A stretch of 32,121 nt of DNA. Origin: Gammaproteobacteria bacterium. GTDB lineage: Bacteria > Pseudomonadota > Gammaproteobacteria > UBA9214. Location: contig CP070821.1 of the NCBI GenBank assembly GCA_020344335.1, positions 2,585,747-2,617,867 on the forward strand. Reading direction: 5' to 3'. Positions 1-9,483 of this stretch are shown here, piece by piece (within the stretch, counting starts at the first letter, position 1; the number at the start of each line of letters is the position of its first letter). The notes under the pieces were generated by a model. It was not told the origin of the DNA and did no database searches. It saw only the letters and a list, made by a program, of their open reading frames with translations. Made by a program: the position numbers and the translations under genes.

Positions 1-1
1 A

Positions 2-430
2 TCGCTGTGGCCGATGGTCGTGGCCCGTGGTGACATCAATTTCATTACTGTCGGTGCGCGTACCAATATCCAGGATGGTACCGTCCTGCATGTCACACAT
101 GACAGTGAATATGATCCGGGCGGTTTCGCACTCGCCATCGGTGCCGATATCACTGTCGGACATCAGTGCATCCTGCATGGCTGTACCATTGAAGATAGCT
201 GCCTGATAGGCATGGCCTCCACGGTAATGGACGGCGCGGTGCTCCGCTCCGGTGTATTGCTGGGTGCCGGTAGCCTGGTGACGCCGGGACAGGAACTGGA
301 GGGCGGTTACGTGTGGATGGGATCGCCGGCACGCAGGATGCGGCCGTTGCGCGACAGGGAACAGGCATTCTTCGAATACTCCGCCAGGCACTATGTCAAA
401 GTAAAAAACCGGCACATGGCAAACTCATAG
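2..430 (+). CDS. yrdA: Gamma-carbonic anhydrase-like protein (YrdA family), 5' end missing
   Basis: The reading frame is open to the left edge, so the true start lies outside the window. In frame before the first internal ATG (position 14) the codons read S-L-W-P, which fits the family, so that ATG is not the start. What remains is about 142 residues with the hexapeptide left-handed beta-helix character of this family: an R-G-D near the start, then ARTNIQDG, HVTHDS and GHQCILHGC. The histidines in the last two motifs correspond to the metal ligands of gamma-carbonic anhydrases. Family members are trimeric cytoplasmic proteins, and many YrdA-type members have no proven carbonic anhydrase activity, so the enzymatic role is uncertain. 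In E. coli yrdA also sits near aroE, which supports the assignment. Confidence 0.9.
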   Translation, partial: SLWPMVVARGDINFITVGARTNIQDGTVLHVTHDSEYDPGGFALAIGADITVGHQCILHGCTIEDSCLIGMASTVMDGAVLRSGVLLGAGSLVTPGQELEGGYVWMGSPARRMRPLRDREQAFFEYSARHYVKVKNRHMANS

Positions 431-493
431 CATGTCTGCTGACCTTTGCCTGATAATCGTTACATGCATGACTGATAGGAGCCAGTTCACAGG

Positions 494-826
494 ATGATTG
501 TTTTCATCGGTAACCTCCCCGCTGATATCACTGCGAATGAAATCACTGCCCTGGCGCAGCTGGCAGCCGGTAACGCCGTAAGAATTTACAAAAAGCAGGA
601 TGGTTCCGGCAGCCGGTACCGCTATGGTCTGGTGCACATGGAATCGGAGAGGGAAGGCAGAAAGCTGATACGGCGGCTGCAGAAGATCGCAGTGAGAGGG
701 TACAGTCTGCAGGCCCGGGAATTCAGAGATCGCCGTGTCATAAACGAACGCCGCCGGCTCGACTGGCGCATTGTCCCCTGGAATGGACCGGAACGCCGCA
801 GGGGTGAACGGCGCGTAGCGGATTAA
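494..826 (+). CDS. Small RRM-type RNA-binding protein
   Basis: This is a 110-residue protein. Residues 1-80 look like one RNA recognition motif. An RNP2-like strand (IVFIGNLP) stands at the very N-terminus, and an RNP1-like segment (YRYGLVHME) lies about 40 residues later. The remaining 30 residues are rich in arginine (RRR and ERRRGERR), giving a basic tail that could add non-specific RNA contact. The ATG at 494 is the only sensible start, because the RNP2 strand begins at residue 2. An AGGAG sits about 12 bases upstream, rather far for an ideal ribosome-binding site. The gene stands alone between yrdA and the convergent aroE. Bacterial single-RRM proteins are known, but their targets mostly are not, so no specific function is proposed. 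Confidence 0.75.
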   Translation: MIVFIGNLPADITANEITALAQLAAGNAVRIYKKQDGSGSRYRYGLVHMESEREGRKLIRRLQKIAVRGYSLQAREFRDRRVINERRRLDWRIVPWNGPERRRGERRVAD

Positions 827-916
827 AAAGGGAACCGCCAGTCAGTTCAGCGTGTTGATATCTACAGGCAGGCAAGCCCCGGGATACCCGGCCTTCTGTT
901 TCGAGACGAGTAGCGG

Positions 917-3419
<2,503 letters not shown>

Positions 3420-3437
3420 GTCCGGTACGAACGCAGT

Positions 3438-4391
3438 GTGAATGCGATTCTGAATATCTGCCGCGTAACTGCGAACCAGCTGGCCCCGATAACCCTGCTG
3501 GGAGCCGTGGCTGCCTACCTGTACCCGCCGTTGTTCCTGGTATTCAAGGACAGTTTCCTGTGGTTTTTCGCCGCCACCATGTTCGCACGGGGGATCGTGC
3601 TGGACAGCGTGGAGCTGAGAGAGACGGTGCGCCACCCGGGCCGCATCGGACTGGGGGTGCTGACGCAGTTCACGGTGATGCCGGCGCTGGGCTTTGCCGC
3701 TGCGGTCGTGAGTCCCTTGCCGCCAGAGGTTGCGCTGGGCTTTATCATCGTCGCGTGTGCCCCGGGTGCCATGGCTAGTAATGTCATTGTCTATCTGGCC
3801 GGTGGTGCCGTGGCATTTTCAGTGGCCCTGACCACGGTGGCGACCTTTCTGTCGCCATTGCTGACGCCAACACTGGTCGAGTGGCTCGGCAATGCCTTTC
3901 TGGAAATCCCTTTCTGGCCGATGATGAAGACCATTGTGCTGGTCGTGGTACTGCCGCTGGCGGCGGGGATGTCATTGCACCGTGTGCTCGGGCGCCGGCT
4001 TGACGTGGCGCGTGCCATCGCACCGGCCGTGGCTGCTGTAGCGATAGTTATTATTTGCAGTTATGCGGTCGCGGCAAACCAGGAACGCATCGCGGTGGTG
4101 GGTGCCTGGGTGATCGTGATGGTGGTGCTGGTGAATGCATTAGGTTACCTCGCCGGCTGGTGGCTCGCGCGTCTCTATGGATTTGACCTGCGCCACCGCC
4201 TGACACTGGCGATCGAGATCGGGATGCAGAATGCAGGGCTCGGGGTTGCCCTGGCACTTGCGCACTTTTCGCCGGCAACGGCCTTGCCCGGCGCCCTGTT
4301 TGCCTTCTGGTGCATCCTGACGGCCGCCGGGGCCAGCTCGTGGCTACGCAAGCGCCAGACGGGTGCCGCATCCATTCCGCTTATAGATTAA
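3438..4391 (+). CDS. Bile acid:sodium symporter (BASS/SBF) family transporter
   Basis: This is a 317-residue integral membrane protein with about nine or ten hydrophobic segments. Two hallmark regions of the SBF/BASS family are visible: the unwound-helix motif CAPGAMASNVIVYLAGG in the first half and EIGMQNAGLGVALA in the second. In BASS transporters these two motifs cross over and hold Na+ and substrate. Members carry bile acids, pyruvate, pantothenate or other organic anions, and the substrate cannot be read from sequence. The frame starts with GTG at 3438, since the ATG four bases later is out of frame; no clear ribosome-binding site is seen. It follows the hypothetical gene by 18 bp. Its stop codon lies inside an AT-rich inverted repeat, and two terminators follow about 180-230 bp downstream. 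Confidence 0.9.
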   Translation: MNAILNICRVTANQLAPITLLGAVAAYLYPPLFLVFKDSFLWFFAATMFARGIVLDSVELRETVRHPGRIGLGVLTQFTVMPALGFAAAVVSPLPPEVALGFIIVACAPGAMASNVIVYLAGGAVAFSVALTTVATFLSPLLTPTLVEWLGNAFLEIPFWPMMKTIVLVVVLPLAAGMSLHRVLGRRLDVARAIAPAVAAVAIVIICSYAVAANQERIAVVGAWVIVMVVLVNALGYLAGWWLARLYGFDLRHRLTLAIEIGMQNAGLGVALALAHFSPATALPGALFAFWCILTAAGASSWLRKRQTGAASIPLID

Positions 4392-4404
4392 AAATCTATA
4401 TAAT
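4382..4404 (+). promoter_or_regulatory. AT-rich inverted repeat abutting a TATAAT box
   Basis: TATAGATT at 4382-4389 and AATCTATA at 4393-4400 form a perfect 8-bp inverted repeat with a 3-base spacer. It covers the stop codon of the transporter gene. TATAAT, an exact sigma-70 -10 consensus, follows at 4399-4404. The matching -35 region (about 4375-4380, TTCCGC) is weak. This could be a promoter for the candidate RNA at 4411-4619, perhaps with the inverted repeat as an operator. It could also be a chance AT-rich tail. Confidence 0.35.
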
Positions 4405-4573
4405 TCAGTAAGATAAATTGTACATTGGCCGGTCCGGCCCTGTTCCTAAAGCTTCTTGCCGCCATGCCGTTAACCCGGGTAGAGGTGGCTGTGACGTGGG
4501 TCCAGGAAGGATTAGGGAGGATCAGGACCCATCTCAGAGACAGTTTCATTGCACCGCAACACCGACTCCTCCG

Positions 4574-4591
4574 ACGCTGAAAAGCGTTTTT
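4574..4591 (+). terminator. Intrinsic terminator 1 (GAAA tetraloop)
   Basis: ACGCT-GAAA-AGCGT is a 5-bp stem closed by a stable GNRA tetraloop and followed directly by TTTT. It ends the candidate RNA or the transporter transcript. It lies only 2 bp before a second, stronger terminator. Confidence 0.6.
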
Positions 4592-4592
4592 C

Positions 4593-4619
4593 ACCCCGCC
4601 TAACCGCGGGGTTTTTTTT
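4593..4619 (+). terminator. Intrinsic terminator 2 (GC stem plus T8)
   Basis: ACCCCGC-(CTAACC)-GCGGGGT forms a 7-bp stem with a 6-base loop, followed by an uninterrupted run of eight T. This is a textbook rho-independent terminator on the plus strand. Confidence 0.85.
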
Positions 4620-4718
4620 GTCCGAAGAAAATCCGGGTTGGGTATGGCCTCATGGCACAAGGAAAACGGATCAAAGAAGGGCTATAAACAGTCAATACCG
4701 GTCATGTATCGCTGACAT

Positions 4719-4750
4719 AAAAAAACGGTGACCCTCAAATAAGGATCACC
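4719..4750 (-). terminator. Intrinsic terminator on the minus strand, facing the plus-strand ones
   Basis: Read on the minus strand, GGTGATCC-(8-base loop)-GGGTCACC-G is followed by seven T. In RNA the stem is fully paired, including one U.G wobble. On the plus strand the same position would be a C.A mismatch and there is no T-run, so the orientation is clear. No convincing minus-strand gene lies upstream (4751-5047), so the transcript it stops is unexplained. Confidence 0.6.
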
Positions 4751-5047
4751 TCGGCGACAAATGATGTTGCGTTACCCATTGCTTTTCGCCTTCGAAACCC
4801 GTGCTGGCTGTCTGGGCAGCCGTCTCTCGGAAAAATGCCTTTACCGGCAAGGCGCGCGGATGTCATGGTCCGCACTCTCAAAGGGAAAAGGCATGCCGCT
4901 CCGTTCGCGCGTAGATGGAGAAAGGCACAAGGCCGCATTCACGCTGCAAGCTGGCGATAGACCGGAAAGGGTCATTTCCTGATATCCTGCGCGCCTGCAA
5001 TTACACACACGGATTGACGACAGCACGGTTTGCCGCACCACTTGCTT
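4751..5047. other. Gene-less stretch upstream of the NERD gene
   Basis: About 300 bp without a believable ORF on either strand. On the minus strand it contains small hairpins: GGCTG-CCCAGA-CAGCC at about 4808-4823, GCGGA-N8-TCCGC at about 4857-4874, and TGCC-N6-GGCA followed by TTTTT at 4831-4849. The last could act as a weak minus-strand terminator. Together with the stronger terminator at 4719-4750 this suggests a structured minus-strand RNA. No known riboswitch or RNA family was recognised. The promoter of the NERD gene should also lie here but is not evident. Confidence 0.4.
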
Positions 5048-5653
5048 ATGCCCGATTCATTCCATCCCCTTTTGCAACAACTGTTGAACAACGACGATTT
5101 GCTCACGGCCGTGCTGGTGACGGTTATCGCAGCCCTGGTTTTGCTGTTTCTGTTCCGTGCCCGGCTTAAAAACTGGCGACAGGAGCGTATGATAGGCAGG
5201 GTCATCCGGCGACTCGGCGTGCGATCAATGAAAGATATCCACCTGCCGGACGGCATGGGTGGCGAGGTCACGATCGAGCACCTGTTGCTTGGTCGAGATA
5301 CCATTCATGTGGTCGGCGTGAAGCGCTTTGAAGGGTTGATCTTCGGAAGTCCGCACACCGACCAGTGGACACAGGTCATAGACCGGCGAAGTTACAAGTT
5401 CGACAACCCCGATAATTACCTGCAACGCCAGGTCGATGCCGTTAGCCTGGTTACACCCGGTGTTAGTGTAAGTGGGTGGCATCTGTTCGGGCACAGCGCA
5501 AAATTTCCCAAGGACAAACCGGAAAACGTCCTGCAGCCGGGCGATATCAGGTCGCTCCCAAGACGACCGCGACGCCGCGATATCCCGAAACCGTTACACG
5601 CCGCGTGGAAACAGCTTGTGAAGTACAGGAAAAACAAAGGCGCTTTCGCCTGA
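5048..5653 (+). CDS. Membrane-anchored NERD-domain protein with degenerate nuclease site
   Basis: I start this 201-residue protein at the ATG at 5048 rather than an in-frame TTG at 5030; neither has a clear ribosome-binding site. Residues 19-37 form one transmembrane helix, followed by a basic stretch, so the rest is probably cytoplasmic. Residues 45-145 resemble the NERD (nuclease-related) domain: a glycine-rich turn with IEHLLLG, then VKRFEGLIFG, a W-T-Q-V segment and a DNPDNYLQRQVDAV region like the NP-x-x-Q motif. NERD belongs to the PD-(D/E)XK nuclease-like fold, where an acidic residue precedes the lysine (E/D-V-K). Here that residue is Gly90 (GVK), and the usual I-D-H is I-E-H (Glu77). 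Catalysis is therefore doubtful, and a binding role is more likely. The C-terminus is basic. Confidence 0.8.
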   Translation: MPDSFHPLLQQLLNNDDLLTAVLVTVIAALVLLFLFRARLKNWRQERMIGRVIRRLGVRSMKDIHLPDGMGGEVTIEHLLLGRDTIHVVGVKRFEGLIFGSPHTDQWTQVIDRRSYKFDNPDNYLQRQVDAVSLVTPGVSVSGWHLFGHSAKFPKDKPENVLQPGDIRSLPRRPRRRDIPKPLHAAWKQLVKYRKNKGAFA

Positions 5654-5922
5654 AGTTCAAGGTATTGGACAGCTGTTCGCCCCGGTTTCGTCCCGTCACC
5701 AGGAGTTTTTGCTGAAATCTGCTGCCTTCCGGATATCCAGGCCTTGACGCTGAACTCCTGTTTATCTGGCTTCCTGCCATCAAATGGAAGTGTCCTTTAG
5801 ATACAGTTTGAAGGTCCGCTTTCGTCGAAAATACGACTTTATCGAATGCCAGCGATCGACTGCTTTATATTGATGGCAGTAATTCAGTTACATAAACAGA
5901 ATCTCTTTGGTGGTAGTATCCG

Positions 5923-7320
5923 TTAATTCAGTGTATGAATGTTTTTGCAATTAGTGTGCAACTCCGAAATCATTTTGCTGACCGCTTTGTTGTTATATTT
6001 GCCAGGACTGGCCTTACTAATAGAAGGTCCCCTTGGTAGAGTAGCCAAGTCACGTGCGGTGACAATTTGAAGATCGTTCTCGGACCAACCATTTGCCTGC
6101 ATCAGTTCCACTGGATTACTAAGGCGCTGCACTTGGTCTGACACGAGAAATACAGAAAATCTAGATTCACCTCTTGAAGGTTGAGGTACTGCCACCATGC
6201 CGCGTGGTGGCCCATCAATGTACGTATCGACCAAGGGGGCTATAGACCTTGCGATAATGGCATAGCCTTCTGCGAGTGGGTGTCCGTTATTGGGAGGATA
6301 CAGAGGTACATCAAGTAGTGCCGCCTGCTGTAACGATGTCAATACATCGATGTAGTTAACCCCATCTAGCTGGGACAGTCGGTTTTCTGCGAGTTTGATA
6401 AAGCGGGATTCGGATGTGACTAGCTTTTGATAACTGGCCGGTACCTGCAGCTGTTCTTTCCTCACGCGCTCTGAATAAACAAGCTCTGTTGTTGGTATGA
6501 TTGTGAATATTAGTTTAATACCCTCACTTACGGCGATCTTCTGCATCAGTTCCGAAACGCGCAATATAATTTCATAACCTGCTGCAACCGAGGGATAGTC
6601 CGGGTGATTGCTAGCTAGCCGCAATGTTGGTGCAAACAGGAAATTAATTGAGCCTGTAAAATCGACTTTCCACAATTCGTCGTCCGGCGGGGGAAAGCCC
6701 GGGTTGGGTGGTGTATCCGATTTGACGAGACTGGCGTCAGTCCTGAGAAAGTCCCAGTGGTCATCACTGTAGGCTTTCAGGAAAGAATCCATGGGATCGT
6801 TGCCGGTATAAAATGCAACGATAACTACCTTCGGTTTGAATAATAGCGCCTTGTTGAATATTTCCAAGTATTCGACCGCACCCCAGCCACCGACAGACAT
6901 GTTGTACACTACAGGTGACTTGCATCCCAGTGCTGTCTTTAACTGTCCAGGCCATGTTTGTTCTATCGGCACATTATTGCCATATGTCTGGCTGTCACCA
7001 ATTGTGATGATGTCGGCGACATTAGGTATCTGTCGGTTGCGGAAGCCCAGTATATCGTGAGGCCCCATTGTCTCTACATCTTGATATAGCGGGCGCGCAC
7101 GATGTGCATAGGGATCACGAATGATCATAGGCCCGCCCTCCTTATAATCCTCCTGTCTGAATACACCATCAAAGAATGGCACTACTTCCTTGCTGACCTG
7201 GACCATTTGCAAGTCTACGGGAATGCCAAGTAATTTTGGTGCATACCAGCGTATGATGTTGAGCGCTGCAAAGAGTGTTGCAAGTGTTATGATAGCAATC
7301 AGGAGTGAGTTTCTAACCAT
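5923..7320 (-). CDS. SGNH/GDSL hydrolase-like protein, membrane-anchored
   Basis: This 465-residue protein has an N-terminal hydrophobic segment (residues 5-23) serving as signal anchor, so the body should be outside the inner membrane. SGNH-family blocks are visible: IGDSQTYGNN with nucleophile Ser110 (block I), NMSVGGWGAVEY (block II glycine), FYTGNDPMD with Asn174 (block III) and NNGHPLAEGY with His347 (block V). The aspartate normally close before that histidine (often D-G-H) is asparagine here (Asn345), which may weaken or alter catalysis. Residues 370-465 form an extra C-terminal part I do not recognise. Relatives act in polysaccharide acetylation or deacetylation, but no polysaccharide genes are nearby. 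The gene and its flanks are AT-richer than the surroundings, suggesting acquisition by transfer. Confidence 0.8.
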   Translation of the reverse strand: MVRNSLLIAIITLATLFAALNIIRWYAPKLLGIPVDLQMVQVSKEVVPFFDGVFRQEDYKEGGPMIIRDPYAHRARPLYQDVETMGPHDILGFRNRQIPNVADIITIGDSQTYGNNVPIEQTWPGQLKTALGCKSPVVYNMSVGGWGAVEYLEIFNKALLFKPKVVIVAFYTGNDPMDSFLKAYSDDHWDFLRTDASLVKSDTPPNPGFPPPDDELWKVDFTGSINFLFAPTLRLASNHPDYPSVAAGYEIILRVSELMQKIAVSEGIKLIFTIIPTTELVYSERVRKEQLQVPASYQKLVTSESRFIKLAENRLSQLDGVNYIDVLTSLQQAALLDVPLYPPNNGHPLAEGYAIIARSIAPLVDTYIDGPPRGMVAVPQPSRGESRFSVFLVSDQVQRLSNPVELMQANGWSENDLQIVTARDLATLPRGPSISKASPGKYNNKAVSKMISELHTNCKNIHTLN

Positions 7321-7375
7321 TAATAATCACCCGTGCTTCTCAAATTTGAATGGTTTACAAACGGGGTAAGCATAA

Positions 7376-7403
7376 CCAGCTAATTTTCTAAGAATCCAGC
7401 TAA
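7376..7403. repeat. Two phased direct repeats CCAGCTAA upstream of the SGNH gene
   Basis: CCAGCTAA occurs at 7376-7383 and 7396-7403, with starts 20 bp apart (about two helical turns), 56-83 bp upstream of the SGNH start on its own 5' side. Phased direct repeats in this position can be activator sites. With only two 8-mers in AT-rich DNA, chance cannot be excluded. Confidence 0.3.
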
Positions 7404-7564
7404 ATATCACATATATTTACTGGGTCGCCAGGCCCAAGTTCTTATATGGATGCTTCTCTATTATGTTTGATAACCAGATTCGAATGTCGTCTTTTGATCC
7501 ATTGTACAAATTCGAACAATCGCGCTAAATGTCATGTTTGGGTCGTTATTTGTAGTTAAGTGAT

Positions 7565-7578
7565 TGTTTATATAAACA
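7565..7578. repeat. Perfect 14-bp palindrome TGTTTATATAAACA
   Basis: The 14 bases are exactly self-complementary with no spacer. It lies between the end of hemF and the SGNH gene, 245 bp from the SGNH start. It could be a protein-binding site, but no family was recognised. Confidence 0.35.
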
Positions 7579-7729
7579 CCTACTAAATGACTGGAATGGG
7601 TCGTTTCCGGACCTTTAGCCCTTTCTTGAATATCGATCAGATCACTCTGATAGACCCGCTACAGCAATTTATGGTGAAGTCGTAATTGATGACTCCCGAT
7701 TACGCAGTGATCTCGTCGGAGTTATGGTG

Positions 7730-8689
<960 letters not shown>

Positions 8690-8703
8690 TCATGCAGGAT
8701 TGT

Positions 8704-9258
8704 TTAGCCGGGCTGTCGCAGGATCTTGCCGGTAACACCGTCACGGATGGTGCTGGCCTGCCCGGTGCCGCATGCGCCGTGCAGGACATAGTCCAGTGCG
8801 GCATTGAAGATATTGTAGATTTCGAGTGCACTGGTAGCAGGCCGGCGCCCGTGGAGATTCGCGCTGGTAGAGACCAGTGGCCCGTCCCAGTGTTCACACA
8901 GTGCCGCGGCCACGGGATGATCGGTGATGCGTACGGCGAGGCTTGTGTGTTTGCCGCGCAACCAGACCGGTATTTCCTGTAGACACGGCAGGGTCCAGGT
9001 CACTGGTCCCTGCTGTCTGGCGGAAATCCGTTTTCTGGCGGCGAGGGGCAGCGGCAGCAGCAAGGACTCCACTTGTGTGAAGTTGCTGGCGATCAGGATG
9101 ACACCGTGGTCTATATTCCGGTGTTTCAGGCCCAGCAGGCGCAGTACGGCGTCGCCGTTGAACGGGTCACAGCCCAGTCCATAGACAGTTTCGGTCGGGT
9201 AGGCGATTATGCCGCCGGCTGCAATGTGCCGAACGGCCTCACGGATATGCCAGCTCAT
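8704..9258 (-). CDS. tsaC: Threonylcarbamoyl-AMP synthase (YrdC/TsaC family)
   Basis: TsaC makes threonylcarbamoyl-AMP from threonine, bicarbonate and ATP, the first step of the t6A37 modification of tRNAs reading ANN codons. At 184 residues it is the short single-domain TsaC type rather than the longer Sua5. Visible motifs are IAYPTETVYGLGCDP near the N-terminus, the basic LKHR segment (K-x-R), AVRITDHP and STSANLHG. The start is the ATG at 9258, with an AAGGA about nine bases upstream. It sits between topA and hemF. In E. coli the same neighbourhood has yrdD (a TopA-like zinc-finger protein) next to tsaC; here full-length topA holds that position. Confidence 0.95.
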   Translation of the reverse strand: MSWHIREAVRHIAAGGIIAYPTETVYGLGCDPFNGDAVLRLLGLKHRNIDHGVILIASNFTQVESLLLPLPLAARKRISARQQGPVTWTLPCLQEIPVWLRGKHTSLAVRITDHPVAAALCEHWDGPLVSTSANLHGRRPATSALEIYNIFNAALDYVLHGACGTGQASTIRDGVTGKILRQPG

Positions 9259-9407
9259 TAAATTTCATCCTTAAAGCAGCTCGCACCGTAGCGCGATCAC
9301 GGACCGCTTGTCCAGCTGTCGCGGACACAGGGACGATGTAAGGGACGAACAAGTGTCGCGGGACGTATGGATGGCCGTTTCGCATATCCTTGTGCTTCAC
9401 GGCACCC

Positions 9408-9449
9408 GGGCTTCCTGCCCCTCGCCGGGAGTGAGTAGGCAGGAAGCCC
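9408..9449 (-). repeat. 12-bp inverted repeat (stem-loop) downstream of topA
   Basis: GGGCTTCCTGCC (9408-9419) and GGCAGGAAGCCC (9438-9449) are perfect complements with an 18-base spacer. It lies 35 bp after the topA stop (minus strand) and is not followed by a T-run. It is enclosed by a further pair, GTATGGA (9365-9371) and TCCATAC (9458-9464). It may protect the mRNA 3' end, act as a rho-dependent or leaky terminator before tsaC, or be part of a dispersed repeat. Confidence 0.6.
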
Positions 9450-9483
9450 CGCTGGTGTCCATACACTCGTGCGAAAAATATTG

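Larger units (their letters stand above)
4411..4619 (+). ncRNA. Candidate small RNA or structured 3' UTR with a GGA-rich hairpin
   Basis: No convincing ORF lies here, but structure is evident. GCCGCC (about 4458-4463) can pair with GGTGGC (about 4484-4489) through one G.U pair. Next, TGGGTCC and GGACCCA form a 7-bp stem around 4497-4531. Its 21-base purine-rich loop contains several overlapping GGA trinucleotides (AGGAAGG, GGGAGGA). TCCTCC at about 4567-4572 could alternatively pair with GGAGGA in that loop. Two intrinsic terminators close the segment. A TATAAT ends at 4404, so a transcript of about 210 nt is plausible. GGA in hairpin loops is the CsrA/RsmA recognition signal, so a Csr-decoy role is possible but unproven. 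It is not recognisable as 6S, SRP, tmRNA or RNase P RNA. It may be only the 3' UTR of the transporter. Confidence 0.38.
7321..7729. other. AT-rich intergenic region between the SGNH gene and hemF
   Basis: About 400 bp with no credible ORF. It holds two direct repeats CCAGCTAA (7376-7383 and 7396-7403, start-to-start 20 bp), a perfect 14-bp palindrome TGTTTATATAAACA at 7565-7578, and a short inverted repeat ATCAGA-TCAC-TCTGAT at about 7637-7652. The minus-strand SGNH promoter should lie here, but no strong -35/-10 pair stands out. No terminator with a T-run was seen after hemF. Confidence 0.5.

Noticed and set aside
860..905. Bidirectional terminator between the RRM gene and aroE
   Set aside because: CCGGG-ATA-CCCGG gives only a 5-bp stem and lacks a convincing T-run on either strand.
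4411..4619. 6S RNA, SRP 4.5S RNA, tmRNA or RNase P RNA
   Set aside because: None of their conserved sequences (for example the GGTCAGG...GGAAGGAAGCAGCC region of SRP RNA) is present.
4388..4660. Minus-strand ORF of 90 codons across the candidate RNA
   Set aside because: Crosses two terminators, has no recognised motif and a composition unlike a protein.
4751..5047. Glycine or cyclic-di-GMP riboswitch on the minus strand
   Set aside because: Only loose resemblance to short conserved strings; the complete aptamer core is absent and no gene lies downstream.
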